A stretch of 6,986 nt of DNA from contig VAYF01000038.1 of assembly GCA_005883885.1 (NCBI GenBank), forward strand, positions 1-6,986. Direction: 5' to 3'. This DNA is from Actinomycetota bacterium. GTDB taxonomy: Bacteria; Actinomycetota; UBA4738; HRBIN12. Positions 1 through 6,678 of this stretch are shown here, in pieces. The translations under genes and the position numbers were made by a program. Position 1 is the first letter of the stretch, and the number at the start of each line of letters is the position of its first letter. Under the pieces are notes generated by a model, which saw only the letters and a program-made list of their open reading frames with translations, did no database searches and had not been told where the DNA came from.

Positions 1-1
1 G

Positions 2-1006
2 ACGGTGCTCCGTCCTTCGCCGTCCCGAGGATCGCTCGGGCGGATCTCGGCGACGTTCGGCTTCCTCCAGAGCTCCTGGTGGCAGTTCCTGCTCGCGGGG
101 GCGGTGGCCGGGTTCATCTCGCTCCTCCTGGCTCGATGGCTGGCGCGCGGGATGACCCAACCGTTGCGGGACATGGCGGCGGCCGCTCGCCGGATGGAGG
201 TGGGGGATTACAGCGTGCGGGTGCAGGCGCGGAGCCGAGACGAGGTCGGTCAGCTCGCCGCCGCCTTCAACCGGATGACCGCCGAGCTCGAGGACCTCGA
301 ACGCAGCCGCCGGGATCTGGTCGCCAACGTCTCCCACGAGCTGAAGACGCCGATCACCGCGATCCGCGCCCACCTCGAGAACCTGGCGGACGGCGTCGAG
401 GTCGCGGACCCCCGGACGCTCCAGCTGATGCTGACGCAAACCGAGCGGCTCGGGAGGCTCGTCGACCAGTTGCTCGATCTGTCCCGGCTGGAGTCGGGTG
501 AGGTGCCGTTCCAGGTCGAGGTCGTGCCGCTCGCGCCGCTCGTCTCGCGGGTGATCTCCGAGATCTCGATGGGTCGTTCGATCTCGGACGTCCGGATCGA
601 CGACGACGTGCCACCTCACCTCGCCGCCGAGGCCGATGCCGAGCGGATCCACCAGGTGCTGTTCAACCTCGTGGACAACGCGGTGCGGTTCACGCCGCCC
701 GGCGGTGAGATCCGGGTGACGGCTCGTCCCGACGGGGGACGCGTCCACGTGAGCGTGACCGACACGGGCGTCGGGATCTCACCGGAGCATCTCCCTCGTG
801 TCTTCGAACGCTTCTATCGCGTCGATCCCGCCCGGTCCCGGGACGACGGAGGGACCGGCATCGGTCTCGCCATCGCACGATCCATCGTGGAAGCCCACGG
901 CGGTCGGATCGTGGCCAAGAGCGACCCGGGCCACGGCAGTGCGTTCACGTTCGACCTGCCGGCGGTGGAAGCCGCCGTTGCGGCCAATGACAGGAGGGTC
1001 AGGTGA
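2..1006 (+). CDS. Sensor histidine kinase, N-terminus cut by window edge
   Basis: Membrane sensor kinase of a two-component system; it would autophosphorylate on His and pass phosphate to a response regulator not seen here. Counting from the GTG at 5: one membrane segment at about residues 27-46, a HAMP linker at about 45-98, then the HisKA domain with the H-box VSHELKTP (His111, the phospho-acceptor). The HATPase domain follows, with the N-box NLVDNA (221-226), G1 box DTGVGIS (253-259), F-box FERFYR (267-272) and G2 box GTGIGLA (283-289). All catalytic motifs are intact. The frame is open to the window edge and no separate sensor loop or first membrane helix is present, so the GTG at 5 is probably internal and the true start lies upstream. 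The response regulator gene is usually just upstream in such systems. The stop overlaps the next start by 4 bases. The signal sensed is unknown. Confidence 0.93.
   Translation, partial: TVLRPSPSRGSLGRISATFGFLQSSWWQFLLAGAVAGFISLLLARWLARGMTQPLRDMAAAARRMEVGDYSVRVQARSRDEVGQLAAAFNRMTAELEDLERSRRDLVANVSHELKTPITAIRAHLENLADGVEVADPRTLQLMLTQTERLGRLVDQLLDLSRLESGEVPFQVEVVPLAPLVSRVISEISMGRSISDVRIDDDVPPHLAAEADAERIHQVLFNLVDNAVRFTPPGGEIRVTARPDGGRVHVSVTDTGVGISPEHLPRVFERFYRVDPARSRDDGGTGIGLAIARSIVEAHGGRIVAKSDPGHGSAFTFDLPAVEAAVAANDRRVR
991..998 (+). promoter_or_regulatory. Strong Shine-Dalgarno for the YjbQ-family gene
   Basis: CAGGAGGG lies inside the last codons of the kinase gene and contains a full AGGAGG (992-997), five bases before the GTG at 1003. 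It is the only clearly strong ribosome binding site in the window. It supports GTG 1003 as the true start, overlapping the kinase stop as GTGA. Confidence 0.8.
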
Positions 1007-1452
1007 AGTCCGCGACCTCGAGCGTCATCGTGTCTACGCCCAACCGGTACGACTACCTCGACCTGACGGACGATCTTCGGCGGGCGATCAAGGATTCGGG
1101 TGTCACCGACGGCGCCGTGGTGGCCTTCTGTGCCCACACGACCTGCGCCCTCTTGATCAACGAATGGGAGGACGGAGCACTGGAAGATTTCCGCCGCCAC
1201 GTCACGCAGATGGTTCCCCATGACGGCGTCTACTACGCGCACGACGACTTCGAGGTACGGACCCAGAACATGCACCAGGACGAACGCAAGAACGGCCACG
1301 CGCACGTCAAGGCGATGCTCCTTTCTGCGACGTCGCACGCGATCCCCGTGGTTGCCGGGGAGCCGGGCTTCGGGCGCTGGCAGCGGTTGATCTTCTTCGA
1401 GATGGACGAGCCGAAGGACCGGACCGTCACGTTCCACGTGTTCGGATCATGA
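1003..1452 (+). CDS. yjbQ: YjbQ / UPF0047 family protein
   Basis: Small cytosolic protein of 149 residues, the usual length for UPF0047 (YjbQ). The family is often labelled a secondary thiamine-phosphate synthase because the E. coli member has weak activity of that kind; its main role is unsettled. Family signatures are visible: AHTTCALLINE (44-54), the HDD at 80-82, the stretch NGHAHVKAMLL (97-107) with conserved His residues, then IPVVAGEPGFGRWQ (114-127) and the E-x-D with DEP-x-DR near 133-140. The GTG start is fixed by the AGGAGG five bases upstream. The gene overlaps the kinase stop (GTGA, 1003-1006) and the ispG start (ATGA, 1449-1452), so all three are probably translated in a coupled way. 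Family assignment is firm; the biochemical role is not. Confidence 0.92.
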   Translation: MKSATSSVIVSTPNRYDYLDLTDDLRRAIKDSGVTDGAVVAFCAHTTCALLINEWEDGALEDFRRHVTQMVPHDGVYYAHDDFEVRTQNMHQDERKNGHAHVKAMLLSATSHAIPVVAGEPGFGRWQRLIFFEMDEPKDRTVTFHVFGS

Positions 1453-2570
1453 CGCTGACTGAGACACTGACGGTCGGCATGGTCGAGCGCAGGAAGTCCC
1501 GGCAGATCCAGCTGGGACGCGTTGCGATCGGTGGCGATGCGCCGGTCAGCGTCCAGTCGATGACGACGACGAAGACCGCCGACATCGACGCGACGCTGCA
1601 ACAGATCGCTTCGCTCGTCGCGGCCGGCGTCGACATCGTTCGCGTCGCTGTTCCGCACTGGGAAGACGCCGAGGCCCTCGTCGCGATCGCGGCGAAGTCG
1701 ACCGTCCCGGTCGTCGCCGACATCCACTTCCAATGGAAGTACGCGATCGCGGCGCTGGAGGCCGGGGTCCAGGGCCTGCGTATCAACCCGGGCAACATCA
1801 AGTACCAGGACAAGGTTCGCTTGATCGCGCGGGAGGCCAAGGCACGCGGCGTCCCCATCCGGATCGGCGTGAACGCGGGATCGCTCCAGAAGGATCTCCT
1901 GGCGACGTACGGGAGCCCGACGCCCGAGGCGCTCGTTGCGTCGGCATTGCAGGAAGTCCACATCCTCGAGGACGAGGGGTTCGGCAACATCAAGATCAGC
2001 GTGAAGCACTCGAGTCCGAAGGTGATGATCGAGGCCTACCGCATGCTGGCCGAGGCATGCGACTACCCGCTCCATCTCGGTGTGACGGAGGCCGGTCCCA
2101 TGCCGATGGGCGGGGTCAAGAGCGCGGTGGGCATCGGGACCCTGCTGGCGGACGGGATCGGGGACACGATCAGGGTGTCGCTCACCGACGACCCCGTCGA
2201 AGAGGTCAAGGTCGGCAATGCGATCCTCCAGTCCCTCGGCCTTCGGAAACGCGGGCTCGACCTGGTGGCGTGCCCTTCGTGCGGCCGAGCGGAGATCGAC
2301 GTGCTCGCCTTGACGAAGCGGGTCGAGGCGGCCATCGAGAAGGAGAAGTTCGGCGTGCCGATGCGGGTCGCCGTGATGGGGTGCGTCGTGAACGGGCCCG
2401 GCGAGGCACGCGAGGCCGATGTCGGCATCGCGAGCGGCAACGGGCTCGGCTTCATCATCCGGCAGGGCGAGGTCGTCGCGAAGGTCGGCGAGGACTCGCT
2501 CGTGGACGCGCTCCTGGTCGAAGCGAGGAAGGTGGCGGCCGAGAAGGCCGCCGCTGGCACCGAGGCCTGA
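1449..2570 (+). CDS. ispG: 4-hydroxy-3-methylbut-2-enyl diphosphate synthase (IspG/GcpE)
   Basis: IspG carries out the reductive ring opening of methylerythritol cyclodiphosphate (MEcPP) to HMBPP, the second-to-last step of the MEP isoprenoid pathway, using a [4Fe-4S] cluster in the cytosol. The protein has 373 residues, typical of the bacterial two-domain form without the plant insert. The N-terminal TIM-barrel part carries VQSMTTTKTAD (35-45), VVADIHF (88-94) and GLRINPGNI (109-117). The C-terminal cluster domain has CPSCGR (Cys275, Cys278) and GCVVNGPGEA (Cys312, Glu319), the expected cluster ligands. The ATG at 1449 overlaps the yjbQ stop as ATGA. No Shine-Dalgarno precedes it, which suggests translational coupling. 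An internal ATG at 1479 also lacks one and is less likely. It ends 6 bases from the stop of the convergent glycosyltransferase gene. Confidence 0.97.
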   Translation: MTLTETLTVGMVERRKSRQIQLGRVAIGGDAPVSVQSMTTTKTADIDATLQQIASLVAAGVDIVRVAVPHWEDAEALVAIAAKSTVPVVADIHFQWKYAIAALEAGVQGLRINPGNIKYQDKVRLIAREAKARGVPIRIGVNAGSLQKDLLATYGSPTPEALVASALQEVHILEDEGFGNIKISVKHSSPKVMIEAYRMLAEACDYPLHLGVTEAGPMPMGGVKSAVGIGTLLADGIGDTIRVSLTDDPVEEVKVGNAILQSLGLRKRGLDLVACPSCGRAEIDVLALTKRVEAAIEKEKFGVPMRVAVMGCVVNGPGEAREADVGIASGNGLGFIIRQGEVVAKVGEDSLVDALLVEARKVAAEKAAAGTEA

Positions 2571-2576
2571 TCCGTT

Positions 2577-3755
2577 TCAGACGAGCGCGGGCGTAACGCC
2601 CCGGTCCGTCCGCGAACGCGCCCCCGCCGCCGCGAACCAGCTGATCACGACACCGACCGCTGCGGCGTTCCGCGCAAGGACCAGGACCTTCATCCACCCG
2701 CCCGGCACCGCGGCCGGATCCGGCCACGCGAGCGCGAGGAACCCGGTCAGGACCACCGCGAGCGCTGCGATCGTGGCCGTGCGTCCGTCACCGTGATCAC
2801 CTTCGAACGCGAGCGCGGTCCACGGCAGGAACCATGCGGCGTACTGCAGAGAGAACTGCGGCGAGAAGACGACGAGCGCGACGACGGCCGCGAGGGCCGC
2901 GCCGCCGGCCGGATCGCGATCCGGCGCCCCGGCGCGGCGCCAGATGGCGACCTCGCACCCGAGCAGCCCCAGGAACAGCAAGCCCTTCATCCACGTCGCG
3001 GCGAGCCCGATCCGGAGCGCTTCGGCTTCGGGTACCGGGATGCCGCGACCGGCGATCCAGAGCACAGAGCCGACGACGCTCTGGACGTGCCAGCCGCGGA
3101 CCCCGGCCGACGTCAGCACCTGGAACGGACCCTTCGGACCGCCCGTCAGGTACCACCACGCTCCGAGCACGGCCACGACGACCGCGAGCCCGGCAACGGC
3201 GGGGCGCCACGCGCGCCGCAACAGGAAGACGGGCGCGAGCGCCAACGGCCAGAGCTTCGTCATCACGGCGAGGCCAAGGGCGGCTCCGCCGAGGGCCTCG
3301 CCCCGATGTCGTGCCCAGGCGAGCGCCCACGTGGCAAGGGCCACCGAGACCAGATCGAACCGGAGATAGATGAAGGACAGGAGCGGAAGCCCGAGCAGCA
3401 GGTAGACGGTGGCGGGGCGTCGTCCCCATCCCCACGCGAGCGCGGCAGCGGTGGCGAGGTCCGCGAGGAAAGCCAGGATGGCGATCCGGACGGCGGTCGC
3501 GGTCGCCCCGTCGTTCCCGATCGTGCGATCGGTCGCCGTCTCCAACGGCATCGTGGCGACGGGGAAGTTCCGGTAGGGGGTCGCGGGCGACGTCGCGATC
3601 CGCTCGGCGTGAAGCACCTGGACGTCGGTCACGGGACGCCGTCCGGCACCGAGGATCACGAGTGCGAGGACCGCGATGCGGACGACCACCAGCAGGGCCG
3701 GCAATGCGGTTCGGCCCGGAGCGATGCCGCGCGCGTGGGGAGGACCGTCGGCCAT
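2577..3755 (-). CDS. GT87-like (DUF2029) polytopic membrane glycosyltransferase
   Basis: Integral membrane protein of 392 residues with about ten hydrophobic segments (for example 18-37, 88-108, 114-130, 155-180, 186-203, 249-271, 284-317, 326-344, 354-376). It looks like a GT-C fold enzyme of the GT87/DUF2029 group, which transfers sugars, often mannose, from polyprenyl phosphate on the outer face of the membrane. Family hallmarks: an acidic residue early in the first outer loop (TDVQVLHAERI, Asp44), PYRNFPV (60-66), YLRFDLVSVALA (130-141), the GLAVMTKLWPLALAP stretch (161-175) and FSPQFSLQYAAWFLP (297-311). The ATG at 3755 is chosen because the hydrophobic protein begins there; 113 further codons upstream are Arg-rich and lie antisense to the next gene. 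GAGG sits only three bases before the start, and a TACGGT element lies eight bases upstream. The exact sugar and acceptor cannot be told. Confidence 0.85.
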   Translation of the reverse strand: MADGPPHARGIAPGRTALPALLVVVRIAVLALVILGAGRRPVTDVQVLHAERIATSPATPYRNFPVATMPLETATDRTIGNDGATATAVRIAILAFLADLATAAALAWGWGRRPATVYLLLGLPLLSFIYLRFDLVSVALATWALAWARHRGEALGGAALGLAVMTKLWPLALAPVFLLRRAWRPAVAGLAVVVAVLGAWWYLTGGPKGPFQVLTSAGVRGWHVQSVVGSVLWIAGRGIPVPEAEALRIGLAATWMKGLLFLGLLGCEVAIWRRAGAPDRDPAGGAALAAVVALVVFSPQFSLQYAAWFLPWTALAFEGDHGDGRTATIAALAVVLTGFLALAWPDPAAVPGGWMKVLVLARNAAAVGVVISWFAAAGARSRTDRGVTPALV

Positions 3756-3763
3756 GGGCCTCA

Positions 3764-3769
3764 ACCGTA
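3764..3769 (-). promoter_or_regulatory. Possible -10 element for the GT87-like gene
   Basis: Minus-strand TACGGT fits the actinobacterial TANNNT pattern and ends eight bases before the ATG at 3755, which would give a leaderless or nearly leaderless transcript. It lies in the only 30-base space between the two divergent starts. No good -35 is visible. One short match is weak evidence. Confidence 0.35.
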
Positions 3770-3785
3770 GCGGCCGCCCGAGCCG

Positions 3786-4776
3786 ATGACGAGAAGGATG
3801 CGAAGCACTGGAGCGGTGTGGATCGGGATCGCGAGCGTCCTCGCGTCGCTTCTGGTGGCTCCCGGCCCGGCGGCCGCCCGATCCGTTCCCGGAACGACGT
3901 GCGCGGTCTCCCCCCCCCAACAACGTGTGGCACATGGACGTGTCCGCCCTTCCGGTGAGTCCGAGGTCCTCGATGTGGAAGCGCGCGACCCTTGCGGGAT
4001 CGACGTTCTTGCATCCCGACTTCGGACCGCCCTCGTACGGCATCCCGTACGCCGTGGTCGGCGCGGGACACGCGAAGGTGTCGGTGCACTTCACGTATGC
4101 GAGCGAGAGCGATCCGGGCCCCTACCCGTTCGGCCCGGACATCCCGATCGAGAGCGGTTCGGACCGGCATGCGCTCGTCATCGACCGGAGCGACTGCAGG
4201 TTGTACGAGCTGTTCGCGGCCAGGTGGAACGGCGGGATCCCCACGGCCGGGAGCGGCGCGATCTTCCCCCTCGGGGGTCCGAAGGCGAACCGGCTGCGGC
4301 CGGCCGGATGGACGAGCGCCGATGCCGCCGGGCTTCCGATCTTCGCGGGGTTATTGCGCTACGACGAGGTGAAGGCGGGCTTCGTGGATCATGCGATCCG
4401 GATGACCGTCGGATGCACCCACGACAGCTACCTCTGGCCGGCTCGACACGCCGCCGGGACGAGCGATCGTCGGTGTCCGCCGATGGGGGCGCGGTTCCGG
4501 CTCCGCGCTTCGTTCGCGATCGGTCGGTTCCGCCCGAGCGTGCGGGTGGTCCTCCGCGCGATGAAGCGGTACGGACTGGTCGTCGCGGACAACGGGAGCG
4601 ATTGGTACTTCCAAGGTGCCGTCGACCCGCGCTGGACCTATCGCTTCGTGGATCAGCTGAAGCGGATCCCGGCGAGCGCGTTCGCCGCCGTCGACGAGCG
4701 TACGTGCCGGGTCGCGAGGGGATCGGCGGCCTTCGCGTACGGCCCCGGCTGCCCGGCTCCGCCCTCAGGGCCGTAG
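3786..4776 (+). CDS. Secreted protein of unknown function, frame broken at a poly-C run
   Basis: As read, a signal peptide is encoded from ATG 3786 (basic MTRRMR, hydrophobic core at about residues 10-26, AAA cleavage site near 29-31) and the mature domain from codon 3925 to the TAG at 4774-4776. They lie in different frames and meet at nine C at 3910-3918. Removing one C joins them into 329 residues reading VSPPNNVWHMDVSALPV across the join. In the repaired protein, motif-like stretches are HPDFGPPSYGIPY (76-88), SDPGPYPFGPDIPIE (108-122), RHALVIDR (127-134), LRPAGWTSADAAGLPI (170-185), YLWPARH (215-221) and ADNGSDWY (267-274). It resembles conserved uncharacterised secreted proteins of environmental bacteria from memory; I know no assigned activity. 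The unrepaired first frame runs on to 4817 as Arg-rich sequence. There is no Shine-Dalgarno before 3786. The 3' end overlaps trpG by 12 bases, tail to tail. Sequencing error, phase variation or decay are all possible. Confidence 0.72.
3910..3918 (+). repeat. Nine-C homopolymer at the frame break
   Basis: A T followed by nine consecutive C sits just after the signal-peptide coding stretch. Eight C (or eleven) would keep the signal peptide and the mature domain in one frame; nine does not. Such tracts are prone both to replication slippage and to sequencing or assembly miscounts. Confidence 0.9.
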
Positions 4777-5328
4777 CCCGAGGAAGTTCTCCACGATCCG
4801 GGGCCCCTCGGGAGTGAGGATCGATTCCGGGTGGAACTGCACGCCGTAACGGGGCAACTCGCGGTGCTGGGCGCCCATGACCAGCCCGTCTTCCGTCCAC
4901 GCGGTGAGCTCGAGCGCCGGAGGCAGCGATCGCTCGACGACCAGGGAGTGGTATCGACCAGCTTCGAAGGGCACCGGGACGCCCGCGAGGATGCCCTGCC
5001 CCTCGTGGAACACGAGTGACGCCTTGCCGTGAACAGGATCGGTGCGGTCCACGGTCCCACCTGATCCGATCCCGAGCGCCTGGTGGCCGAGGCACACGCC
5101 GAGGACCGGTGTCTCGGCAGGGAGCTCGGCGAGCAGCTCGGTGAAGATCCCGACGTCGCGAGGATGTCCCGGTCCCGGAGAGAGCACCACGGCCTCGGGG
5201 CGCATCGCGAGCAGCTCCGCCGTCGACCGCTCGTCGGAGCGCACGACGCGTGTCTCCCGGCCCAGGCTCTCGATCAACTGGACCAGGTTGAACGTGAAGC
5301 TGTCATAGTGGTCCACCACGAGGATCAT
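4765..5328 (-). CDS. trpG: Anthranilate / aminodeoxychorismate synthase glutamine amidotransferase subunit
   Basis: Class I glutamine amidotransferase of 187 residues. It hydrolyses glutamine and passes ammonia to the chorismate-binding subunit, for tryptophan (anthranilate) or folate (aminodeoxychorismate); in many bacteria one such subunit serves both. Motifs: VDHYDSFTFNL (5-15), LSPGPGHP (49-56), nucleophile elbow GVCLGHQ with Cys79, PVHGK (98-102), RYHSL (125-129) and GVQFHPES with His166 and Glu168. The catalytic triad is complete. TrpG and PabA cannot be separated from sequence alone. ATG 5328 gives the canonical N-terminus; an in-frame ATG at 5346 would add six residues. Neither has a Shine-Dalgarno. 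A TACCGT eight bases before 5328 favours a leaderless start there. Its partner subunit lies on the same strand beyond an opposite-strand gene. It overlaps the secreted-protein gene by 12 bases. Confidence 0.93.
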   Translation of the reverse strand: MILVVDHYDSFTFNLVQLIESLGRETRVVRSDERSTAELLAMRPEAVVLSPGPGHPRDVGIFTELLAELPAETPVLGVCLGHQALGIGSGGTVDRTDPVHGKASLVFHEGQGILAGVPVPFEAGRYHSLVVERSLPPALELTAWTEDGLVMGAQHRELPRYGVQFHPESILTPEGPRIVENFLGLRP

Positions 5329-5336
5329 GTCGGCGG

Positions 5337-5346
5337 ACGGTATCAT
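5337..5346. promoter_or_regulatory. Possible overlapping divergent -10 elements
   Basis: The ten bases ACGGTATCAT hold TATCAT on the plus strand (5341-5346) and TACCGT on the minus strand (5342-5337), sharing one TA step. TATCAT ends six bases before the GTG at 5353; TACCGT ends eight bases before the ATG at 5328. Both fit TANNNT and would give leaderless transcripts in opposite directions. No convincing -35 is seen on either side (ACGAGG and CCGGTT at 17-base spacing). This is inference from short motifs. Confidence 0.4.
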
Positions 5347-5352
5347 GCGGCC

Positions 5353-6678
5353 GTGATCGAACCGGGCCTGGGACGAGCCGACGAGCAGAGCACCGTGCTC
5401 TCGATCGTGGTGCCGGTCTGGGGGACGCGCCACGACCTGCCTCGTCTCCTTCCCGCATTGCGGCGCGCGCTCGAGGGCGTCGAGCCTCGCTCGGAGATCC
5501 TCGTCTGCGCGTCCGACACGTCGGTGCGCCCCATCGTGGAGGCGGCGTCCGCCGTGTTCGTCGAGTCGAAAGGGTCGGGCTACGGCGACATCCTCCAGAC
5601 CGGCATCGAGGCGGCTCAGGGCGATCGGGTCATCACGATGGACGCGGACTTCGCCTACGCCGCGGACTTCGTGCCCATCATCTGGGCGCATCGCGACGAC
5701 GCGGAGGTCGTGATCGGCTCGAGGTACGTTCGCGGCGCCGTCGCCGAGATGGGCTTCAGCCGTCGGACCGCGAGCCGGTTGCTCAATCGGGTGTATCGCT
5801 TCGGGCTCTCGGTACCGTTCCACGATCTCTCCAGTGGGTTCCGCCTCTACCGTCGCCGCGTGCTCCTCGACATCCAGCCGCTCGAAGCGCACGGGTTGGA
5901 CATCCTCCCGGAGATCATCGTCAAAGCGCAGTGCCAGGGCTGGCGGGTGATCGAGGTTCCCTTCTGGTACCGGGGTGCGGAGCCTTGGAACCGGGTGCGG
6001 ATGGTGCAGTTCGGGCTCGCGTACCTGGAGACGCTCGGGCGTCTGTTGAGCCTCCGGAACTCCGTCCGCGCGGCCGACTACGACAACCGTGCCTTCGATT
6101 CCTGGATCCCGCTGCAGCGGAGCTGGCAGCGGCGGAGGTTCGAGGTCGTGCATTCGTTCATGGGACCGCAGGCGAGCCGCTCGACCCTCGACATCGGTTG
6201 CGGCTCGAGCCGGATCGTGCAGACGTTGCCCGGCGTGGTGGGCATGGATCTGGGGATGCACAAGCTCCGTTGGCTCCGCGCTCCCGGTCGCCACCTGGTG
6301 CAGGGCTCGCTGACGCGCTTGCCGTTCGCCGACGGCGCGTTCGACACCGTCATCTGCTCGGAGGTGATCGAGCACATCCCCCGGGACCAGGTCCGACTGG
6401 AGGAGCTCGTGCGCGTGGTCGCACCGGGCGGTCTGTTGATCCTGGGAACGCCCGACTACAGCCGGAAGCGGTGGTTGTTCCTGGAGTGGCTCTACGGCAA
6501 GGTGTTCCCCAACGGCTACGTCAAGGAGCACATCAACCGCTATACGCGTGCGGGCCTCCAGCGGGACCTGGAATCGCTGGGTCTTTCGATCCAGAACCTT
6601 CGCTACGTCGGAGGGTCCGAGATGATCTTCTCGGCTCGCGTCCCCGCGGCGACCTCAGGTATCGCCCCCGCCGGCTGA
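5353..6678 (+). CDS. Family 2 glycosyltransferase fused to SAM-dependent methyltransferase
   Basis: Two-domain cytosolic or membrane-associated protein, 441 residues from GTG 5353. The N-terminal part (about 16-235) is a GT-A fold GT2 domain like polyprenyl-phosphate mannosyltransferase (DPM1): LSIVVPVWGT (16-25), SKGSGYGDILQTGIEAAQGD (72-91), MDADF with the metal-binding D-x-D (Asp97, Asp99), and SSGFRLYRRRVL (160-171). The C-terminal part (about 250-425) is a class I methyltransferase: LDIGCGSSR (279-287, SAM loop), VVGMDLG acidic strand, LPFADGAFDTVICSEVIEHIP (about 323-343) and a late GGLLILGTP. The early VDDGS-type motif of GT2 enzymes is replaced by VCASDTS (51-57). No membrane helices are evident, unlike DPM1 forms with a TM tail. 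A GTG at 5395 is an alternative start. The 3' end overlaps the trpE end by 24 bases. Substrates are unknown; charging a lipid carrier with sugar and methylating a glycan or lipid is a reasonable guess. Confidence 0.88.
   Translation: MIEPGLGRADEQSTVLSIVVPVWGTRHDLPRLLPALRRALEGVEPRSEILVCASDTSVRPIVEAASAVFVESKGSGYGDILQTGIEAAQGDRVITMDADFAYAADFVPIIWAHRDDAEVVIGSRYVRGAVAEMGFSRRTASRLLNRVYRFGLSVPFHDLSSGFRLYRRRVLLDIQPLEAHGLDILPEIIVKAQCQGWRVIEVPFWYRGAEPWNRVRMVQFGLAYLETLGRLLSLRNSVRAADYDNRAFDSWIPLQRSWQRRRFEVVHSFMGPQASRSTLDIGCGSSRIVQTLPGVVGMDLGMHKLRWLRAPGRHLVQGSLTRLPFADGAFDTVICSEVIEHIPRDQVRLEELVRVVAPGGLLILGTPDYSRKRWLFLEWLYGKVFPNGYVKEHINRYTRAGLQRDLESLGLSIQNLRYVGGSEMIFSARVPAATSGIAPAG

Noticed and set aside
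1..300. A true start of the kinase at GTG 5
   Set aside because: No ribosome binding site can be seen, the frame is open to the edge, and the protein would lack the first membrane helix and sensor loop common in such kinases; treated as a partial gene.
1233..2075. Open minus-strand frames antisense to yjbQ and ispG
   Set aside because: The plus strand encodes intact, well-known proteins here; the antisense products show no family features.
2567..2580. CTGA-TCCGTT-TCAG hairpin between ispG and the GT87-like gene as a bidirectional terminator
   Set aside because: The stem is four weak pairs made from the two stop codons themselves, with no T-run; too little to call.
2793..3770. Open plus-strand frame antisense to the GT87-like gene
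   Set aside because: Its product is a run of Arg, Gly, Glu and Asp without hydrophobic core or motifs, while the opposite strand encodes a typical multi-pass membrane protein.
3756..4094. Upstream extension of the GT87-like gene
   Set aside because: The additional residues are polar, Arg-rich and overlap the signal-peptide gene; the family's protein begins near the ATG at 3755.
2797..4170. Second long minus-strand frame over the GT87-like gene
   Set aside because: Arg-rich shadow in another frame, with no membrane segments or recognised motifs.
5347..6531. Long open minus-strand frame continuing upstream of trpG
   Set aside because: It is antisense to the GT2-methyltransferase gene, whose motifs are clear. 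Its product is rich in Arg, His, Asp and Pro with no domain, as expected from complementary frames in very GC-rich DNA. Real homology begins at MILVVDHYDSF.
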